Origin: Ensifer sp. BR816
Lineage (GTDB): Bacteria; Pseudomonadota; Alphaproteobacteria; Rhizobiales; Rhizobiaceae
Length of the DNA: 64,000 bases
Direction of reading: 5' to 3'
Assembly: GCF_000378985.1 (NCBI RefSeq)
Contig: NZ_KB905371.1
Span: 372,001 to 436,000 of the forward strand
The translations under genes were made by a program, and so were the position numbers. Positions 59,462 through 64,000 of the stretch are shown piece by piece. Position 1 is the first letter of the stretch. Each line of letters starts with the position of its first letter. The notes below the pieces were generated by a model. It worked only from the letters and a program-made list of their open reading frames with translations. It was not told the origin of the DNA and did not search any database.

Positions 59462-59556
59462 TGTCGCATGCCCGACAATACCCGACAAACGTCACAACAG
59501 TCTTAAGGTATCACCGTACTTCTGAACGACTTTCTCCTTTGGCACGGTAGGTGCAA
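59462..59556 (+). promoter_or_regulatory. NifA site and sigma-54 promoter, no intact target
   Basis: TGT-CGCATGCCCG-ACA at 59,462-59,477 is an exact NifA site, and TTGGCACGGTAGGTGCAA holds a -24/-12 element with GG (59,541-59,542) and GC (59,553-59,554) ten bases apart. The spacing is that of a working nif promoter. No recognisable nif gene follows within the next 800 bases. Confidence 0.8.
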
Positions 59557-60348
59557 GGCTATTCCCAGCCGCATCACACGCAGGGAGAAGGGCTTTGTCG
59601 CAAATTGATAGGCAACGACACCAGTGCTCCGCGTTTTCACGCGCCGGCGCCATGAGCGCCCCCCTCGCGCAACACCGCCGCTCTTCCTTAAGCGCGACGT
59701 GGCGGGCAGGATCGAATACATGCACCGGCAAAGCGGCTCTTTCGTCTGGGTTCGGCAAGGGAGCCCAGGTCGGGCAGTGGCACGCGACAGGCGCCTGGCT
59801 CTCCCACCAGGGGAACGTGTTGCCGGAGCGCTGTCGCACGATCCGGACATTGTATGCATCTCTCTAGACGCGGCTGCAGGATCGAACAGGACCGGACCTA
59901 TACCGATGCGTCTATCGCTGGGGCCTTGGCCGGAATCGACATGGTCGGTCTAAGTGCCGATTTCCACGTCTGCGGAGCAAAAAGCGGCCTGGACGACATC
60001 GCTTTCCTCAAGCTTAAGCGCAGCAAACCCCCTATGGCGGAATAGGCCCATTGGCCGAGCAGATGATCGGCTGCGGGCATCGACCACCCAACAGGGCGTC
60101 GGGAATACCCTTTCAGCAACGAACTCGGAAAACCGTGCGCAACGATGGAGCCTCAACCGGAGCAGTTCTATCCCGCTTCTTTGGGATGGCGTCCTGGCCC
60201 GGTTCCGGATCTTCCACGATCAACCCGCGAGGGGTCCGTGCGCCAAGCTGCGGCCGCTGCCGCTTCGCGTTGCGGTGATCGCGCCCGTAACCGGGCCTTT
60301 TGAGGAGCCATCGAGCGGGAATTGGCCCGCTCCGAAGGAGCCTCTCAA
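59557..60348. other. Stretch behind the nif promoter with degraded coding sequence
   Basis: Plus-strand frames give fragments such as LKRDVAGRIEYMHRQSGSFV (about 59,690) and ASIAGALAGIDMVGLSADFH (about 59,910, ending in PPMAE at 60,045) that look like protein but are in different frames. I cannot name the gene. It may be the remnant of a NifA-regulated gene truncated by the plasmid rearrangement. Confidence 0.35.
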
Positions 60349-60519
60349 ATGTCGCACGATCTCTCGCTCGCCCAGTCCTACGCATTCCAGCTCTCCCGCG
60401 ACCTGATGGTCCCGGTGACCCTCTTCTCCATCGACGGCGAATACGGCGTCCTTCCTTCCGACGAAATCGACGCCGACGACGATCTTGAGATCGTTCTCGA
60501 GTACACGCCTTGGCATTGA
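60349..60519 (+). CDS. Small conserved plasmid protein (56 aa)
   Basis: A good GAAGGAG ribosome site precedes the ATG. The product MSHDLSLAQSYAFQLSRDLM... continues FSIDGEYGVLPSDEIDADDD and ends YTPWH. It is acidic with no signal peptide. Similar short proteins sit in the accessory blocks of large rhizobial plasmids. Function unknown. Confidence 0.6.
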   Translation: MSHDLSLAQSYAFQLSRDLMVPVTLFSIDGEYGVLPSDEIDADDDLEIVLEYTPWH

Positions 60520-60709
60520 GCCGGCCACAAAGTCTTCGGCGTGCCGCTTGCGAGCGGTACGCCGCAAGGGAGGCTTCGCCGCTGCCGACCTTGCATGATT
60601 CACCAAATTGTCAGCCGCGCCCTTGCGGCCTTTGCTCTTCGCGGCCGCTCAAGCGGCGGACGGATTGAGGTGACGAATTAGAGGCGATCGTTTTCGCGAT
60701 CGGAAGAGA

Positions 60710-61762
60710 ATGAAGAGACGAGAGATAGAGGCGCTGCGCGACGAGGTTAGCTGCGCAGCGGTGCTGGAACAGGCCGGTTTTGCCATCGACGCCAAGGAAA
60801 GCACCCGGCGGGCGGTGAAGTTTCGACGGGGCGGCGAGATCATTATCGTTACGCATGAGGGGCGCGGATGGTTCGACCCGCTCAGCGATGCGAAGGGTGA
60901 TATCTTCGGGCTCGTCCAGCATCTCGATCACGTCAGTTTCCTCCAGGGCGTCGAAAAGATCGCGGATCTCGTCGGGTTCAAAATCTCCGCGCCCGAGTGG
61001 CAGCCTCGGATCCCCAACGACCAATTGGACCTTTCTCTTCGCGACCGTTGGCAGGCGCGACGCCGCCCTTGGCCAGGGTCATCCGCGTGGCGCTACCTGC
61101 ATGACGAGCGCTGCCTGCCGACGGCTCTCATTCGCACGGCGATCAAACGCAACCTTCTTCGCGAAGGTCCACATGGCAGCATATGGGCCGCCCATACGAA
61201 CCAGGCCGGCGTCGTGACCGGCTGGGAGGCGCGCGGTCCGCAATATCGGGGATTTGCCTCCGGAGGCGCGAAGATTCTTTACCGCCTGGGATCCCGGCCT
61301 GCGGTGCGCCTGGCCGTCACGGAAGCCGCGATCGACGCCATGAGTCTCGCGGCGATCGAGGGATTGCGTGACGGCACACTCTATCTCAGCACCGGTGGCG
61401 GCTGGTCGCCGACCACGGCAGCGGCGCTTGGCGAGCTGGCCTCCCGTCCCAACGTCCAACTCGTGGCCGCGACCGACGCCAATCCTCAAGGCGATATGTT
61501 CGCCGAGCGGTTGCGCGCGCTTGCCGACGAGACCGGCTGCGACTGGACGCGGCTCCGCCCCCCCGAGGAGGACTGGAACGAGACTTTGAAGGCCGCAACG
61601 GAGCAGAGCAAAGAGAGAAGGAAAGGAGAGAGCGGAAAGGAGGAGAATGAGCAGTGCCGCATGCGCGCCGCCCGCGTCAAGGGAGGCTTCGCCCGGCTTA
61701 AGCCGGCCCTGGACCCGGCCTGCCGCGACGTCGGCGGGTCGGAAGGGGTCATGAAGGACTGA
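60710..61762 (+). CDS. DUF3991/toprim-domain plasmid protein
   Basis: The 350-residue protein resembles primase-like accessory proteins of large alphaproteobacterial plasmids. The first half has a CHC2-like/DUF3991 region (LEQAGFAIDAKESTRRAVKF; FRRGGEIIIVTHEGRGWFDP). The toprim domain begins near residue 198 (GSRPAVRLAVTEAAIDAMSL with the catalytic-type Glu, and LVAATDANPQGDMFAERLRA with the Asp). The C-terminal 60 residues are charged and probably disordered. It may act in plasmid conjugation or replication, but not as a complete primase. Confidence 0.8.
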   Translation: MKRREIEALRDEVSCAAVLEQAGFAIDAKESTRRAVKFRRGGEIIIVTHEGRGWFDPLSDAKGDIFGLVQHLDHVSFLQGVEKIADLVGFKISAPEWQPRIPNDQLDLSLRDRWQARRRPWPGSSAWRYLHDERCLPTALIRTAIKRNLLREGPHGSIWAAHTNQAGVVTGWEARGPQYRGFASGGAKILYRLGSRPAVRLAVTEAAIDAMSLAAIEGLRDGTLYLSTGGGWSPTTAAALGELASRPNVQLVAATDANPQGDMFAERLRALADETGCDWTRLRPPEEDWNETLKAATEQSKERRKGESGKEENEQCRMRAARVKGGFARLKPALDPACRDVGGSEGVMKD

Positions 61763-61828
61763 AGAGGATGGCGAAGTCGAGAGGACTATGCCGCGCTTCG
61801 GCCCGAAAACCCGCGCAAGGAGCCGCAG

Positions 61829-62434
61829 ATGACCTCTTCTCCCGCAATTCGCAAGGTGTTTCAGGGCGTCGCAAGCCGCCAGCAGATGTTTCGCATGTTC
61901 GATCGCCACGTCCAGCGGCCCGATCGATGGGACGGTGACGCAACGCCGCTCTACGCCGGCGATTGGTTCGAGATCGCCGAGGCCGAGCACGATCACATGT
62001 TCGAGATCCTGCCGCCGCTCTGGATCCGCGGCTCGATGTTCGCCATGCGCGAGTTCCTGACCGGCTCGGTGACGAGCGTATTCTTCGCGCTCCGGATCGA
62101 TGAGGCGATGCGCTATTTCCACGGCTACTGCGATCTTTCAGACAGGGCATTTGTGGAGACCATGCGCATCGCGATCATCGAACGCGAGAGCCGTCCGGTT
62201 CGCGCCATGACTCGCGAGGAGCGCCTTGAGCATATCTGGAGCGCGACGACCGACGACTATCGCGCGTATGCCGACCAGCGTTGGCCAGAGGCGACGCAAG
62301 GCAAGCGTACGGTTCTCGTTCATGGCGGCGAAGAGGTTAGCTTCCTGAAGCTCTTGGAAGACCTCACCGACGACGAGATCGCCGCCAAGCTGCCGGTGCA
62401 GCTACGCCACCTCCCCTCTCCGATTGCCGCATGA
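61829..62434 (+). CDS. DUF1419-family plasmid protein (201 aa)
   Basis: The protein matches the DUF1419 pattern (KVFQGVASRQQMFRMFDRHV; ATPLYAGDWFEIAEAEHDHM; FDILPPLWIRG-like segment EILPPLWIRGSMFAMREFLT). The family occurs mostly on rhizobial plasmids, with unknown function. It is followed 10 bases later by the next gene, suggesting an operon. Confidence 0.8.
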   Translation: MTSSPAIRKVFQGVASRQQMFRMFDRHVQRPDRWDGDATPLYAGDWFEIAEAEHDHMFEILPPLWIRGSMFAMREFLTGSVTSVFFALRIDEAMRYFHGYCDLSDRAFVETMRIAIIERESRPVRAMTREERLEHIWSATTDDYRAYADQRWPEATQGKRTVLVHGGEEVSFLKLLEDLTDDEIAAKLPVQLRHLPSPIAA

Positions 62435-62444
62435 GGAGATTGCC

Positions 62445-62846
62445 ATGCTCACCTTCCCCCTTGCATCGGTGCGCGAGGTGATCGCGCGCGGCCGCGCCGA
62501 TGCAGACACCAATGGCGGTTATCGCAATCCCTATTACGGCTTCAGGCCCGGCAAAGATGAACGGCCGGGTGTCTGGCTGGTCGGAGACAATGGGGTCTAC
62601 CTTCTATCGAACGGCAAGCTTGCCGACGGTGCAAAAGCCCTCGTCGTCTATGCCGAAGAATGCGATCCCGCCAGCAATGACGACTGGTTCGAGGTCAAGC
62701 GCGGGACCTTCGGCGGCGACGACGGTGTCGACTTCATCGATGCCGCACAGCTCGAGGCGATGATGGCGGCGAGCCCCGGCGCCACGCACCTTCGCATCGT
62801 CTTCACGTCTGGCACCATGCAGCTGTTCATGGTCGAGCGCGACTAG
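62445..62846 (+). CDS. DUF3085-family plasmid protein (133 aa)
   Basis: The product starts MLTFPLASVREVIARGRADA and contains RPGVWLVGDNGVYLLSNGKL, the DUF3085 pattern, then YAEECDPASNDDWFEVKRGT. The family is known from rhizobial plasmids and related elements without known function. A GAGGAG ribosome site lies before the ATG at 62,445. It is probably co-transcribed with the DUF1419 gene. Confidence 0.75.
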   Translation: MLTFPLASVREVIARGRADADTNGGYRNPYYGFRPGKDERPGVWLVGDNGVYLLSNGKLADGAKALVVYAEECDPASNDDWFEVKRGTFGGDDGVDFIDAAQLEAMMAASPGATHLRIVFTSGTMQLFMVERD

Positions 62847-62936
62847 CGCTCGGCTGTCCTGTTTCACCCCTCCACGTCCCGTCTGCCGTCCTCCACGACA
62901 GGACGACGACGCTTGCCCGCTCATAAGGAGTTTTCG

Positions 62937-64000
62937 ATGAGCAATAATGATCCCTTCACCCTCGATATCTTTGCCGGCGGCGCGCTGTCCGCAGGTCTTG
63001 GGTTCGGCGTCACCGCGTTCGGCGGTTTTGCTGCCAATGACGACGATCCGGAACCGACGCCGCCTTCCCCCGCTCCGGCGCTTCCTTCGCCGGCGGCCAT
63101 TCGGACGGCGCCACGCAAGCAGGGCCATCGCGCGAACTACTATCTCGACGATGGCGACCGTGGCCTGGCCGCGACCTGGAAGGAACGGGCGCGCAAGAAT
63201 GTCGCGGCCATCCTGACCGCCGACGAGATCGAAAAGCAGGATCGGTCCGCAACGCGTGACGAGCAGGCGAGGCTGATCCGCTTCACCGGTTTCGGCAGTT
63301 CGGATCTGGCGAACGGCATGTTTCGCCGACCGGGCAAAAGCGACTTCCCAAACGGCTGGGAGGATCTCGCCGGTTCGCTGGAGGCGTCGGTCACGGAGAC
63401 CGACTATGCGTCGCTTGCGCGCTGCACCCAATATGCCCACTTCACGCCCGAATTCATCGTCCGAGCGATCTGGGCAGGCCTGCAGCGGCTCGGCTGGCGC
63501 GGCGGCCGGGTGCTGGAACCGGGGATCGGGACGGGCTTGTTTCCGGCGCTGATGCCGGTCGGGTATCGCGATACCAGCTACGTCACCGGTGTCGAACTCG
63601 ATCCGGTCACGGCCCGTATTGCCCGTCTGCTGCAGCCACGGGCACGCATCGTCAACGGCGACTTCGCGCGTACCGACCTTTCTGCGATCTACGATCTTGC
63701 CATTGGCAATCCGCCCTTCTCCGATCGCACGGTTCGCTCCGACCGGCAATACCGCTCGCTTGGTCTCAGGCTGCATGATTATTTCATCGCGCGGTCAATC
63801 GATCTTTTGAAACCCGGTGCGCTCGCCGCCTTCGTCACCAGTGCCGGCACGATGGACAAGGCTGACGGCAAGTGCCGGGAGCACATTGCCACAACTGCTG
63901 ACCTGGTCGCCGCCATCCGCCTTCCCGAGGGCAGCTTCCGGCGGGAGGCCGGCAGCGACGTTGTCGTCGACATCCTGTTCTTTCGCAAGCGCAAGGCGGG
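62937..64000 (+). CDS. Very large plasmid methylase/helicase-type protein, N-terminal part
   Basis: From the ATG at 62,937 (AAGGAG ribosome site), the frame is open to the window edge (more than 350 codons). After a proline-rich linker (about residues 38-55), a DNA-methylase domain has the SAM motif LEPGIGTGLFPALMP near residue 198 and the catalytic AIGNPPFSDRTVR near 256, and later AAFVTSAGTMDKADGKCREH. This is the start of the about 1,600-1,700-residue strawberry-notch-like proteins of large plasmids and phages, which add a helicase domain downstream. The helicase lies outside the window, so the full protein cannot be confirmed. It is likely part of plasmid anti-restriction or transfer functions. 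Confidence 0.8.
   Translation, partial: MSNNDPFTLDIFAGGALSAGLGFGVTAFGGFAANDDDPEPTPPSPAPALPSPAAIRTAPRKQGHRANYYLDDGDRGLAATWKERARKNVAAILTADEIEKQDRSATRDEQARLIRFTGFGSSDLANGMFRRPGKSDFPNGWEDLAGSLEASVTETDYASLARCTQYAHFTPEFIVRAIWAGLQRLGWRGGRVLEPGIGTGLFPALMPVGYRDTSYVTGVELDPVTARIARLLQPRARIVNGDFARTDLSAIYDLAIGNPPFSDRTVRSDRQYRSLGLRLHDYFIARSIDLLKPGALAAFVTSAGTMDKADGKCREHIATTADLVAAIRLPEGSFRREAGSDVVVDILFFRKRKA

Overview
The window reads as part of the symbiotic plasmid of a nitrogen-fixing rhizobium (alphaproteobacterium, Rhizobium/Sinorhizobium type). It has high-GC coding DNA, a large nif/fix cluster, a full nodulation operon making N-methylated, carbamoylated, sulphated Nod factors (nodABCSUIJH-PQ, gene order like that of R. 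tropici-type strains), a RepC replication gene with its antisense RNA, and rhizobial-plasmid accessory genes. No chromosomal housekeeping genes, rRNA or tRNA genes were recognised.

Layout. 1-10.6 kb: nif/fix genes. A partial nifQ runs off the left edge (minus strand). Then come a sigma-54 promoter with a proteasome-like Ntn-hydrolase, an IscA-like protein behind two NifA sites, relics of nifU and nifS, then nifV, nifW, fixABCX and nifA. 10.6-22.9 kb: an inserted element separates nifA from nifB. It carries a serine recombinase, an excisionase-like protein, small lipoproteins, an ATP-dependent DNA ligase, a three-gene operon with a TIGR04255-like protein, a HipA-like kinase with a coupled partner, and a dead tyrosine integrase. 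23.1-26.4 kb: nifB, fdxN, nifZ, nifT/fixU and a SIR2-like gene, behind an intact NifA/sigma-54 promoter. 26.6-31.9 kb: nodD2, a nod-box/nodD recombination scar, a broken thioesterase, and metE under a cobalamin riboswitch.

32-36.3 kb: after a Tn3-type transposase relic lies what I consider the most interesting locus, a compact RiPP (modified peptide) gene cluster. It encodes a 59-aa precursor ending SYDRMHHRHNRS, a radical SAM/SPASM enzyme fused to an HExxH domain, a UPF0489/arginase-like protein and a GNAT acetyltransferase. The precursor tail contains three aromatic-x-Arg triplets (YDR, HHR, HNR), which fits cyclophane formation followed by hydroxylation and arginine-to-ornithine conversion. 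That product chemistry is inference.

36.4-52.9 kb: nodulation genes. nodA-B-C-S-U-I-J, an aldo/keto reductase, nodH, nodP and nodQ run leftward from one nod box; nodF-nodE run rightward from a second. A truncated nodA copy and nodD1 diverge from a third nod box. 53-57.5 kb: a flavin-dependent monooxygenase, hisC, a LacI regulator with palindromic candidate operators, and a frameshifted DUF2867 gene. 58-64 kb: repC with its ctRNA but no adjacent repAB, an orphan NifA/sigma-54 promoter, and plasmid genes (toprim/DUF3991, DUF1419, DUF3085, and the start of a very large methylase/helicase-type protein cut by the right edge).

The pieces fit one lifestyle. NodD with plant flavonoids would switch on the nod-box operons, and NifA with RpoN would switch on the nif/fix promoters under low oxygen. 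Much of the rest is a record of rearrangement: pseudogenes, duplicated nod boxes and an immobilised insertion.
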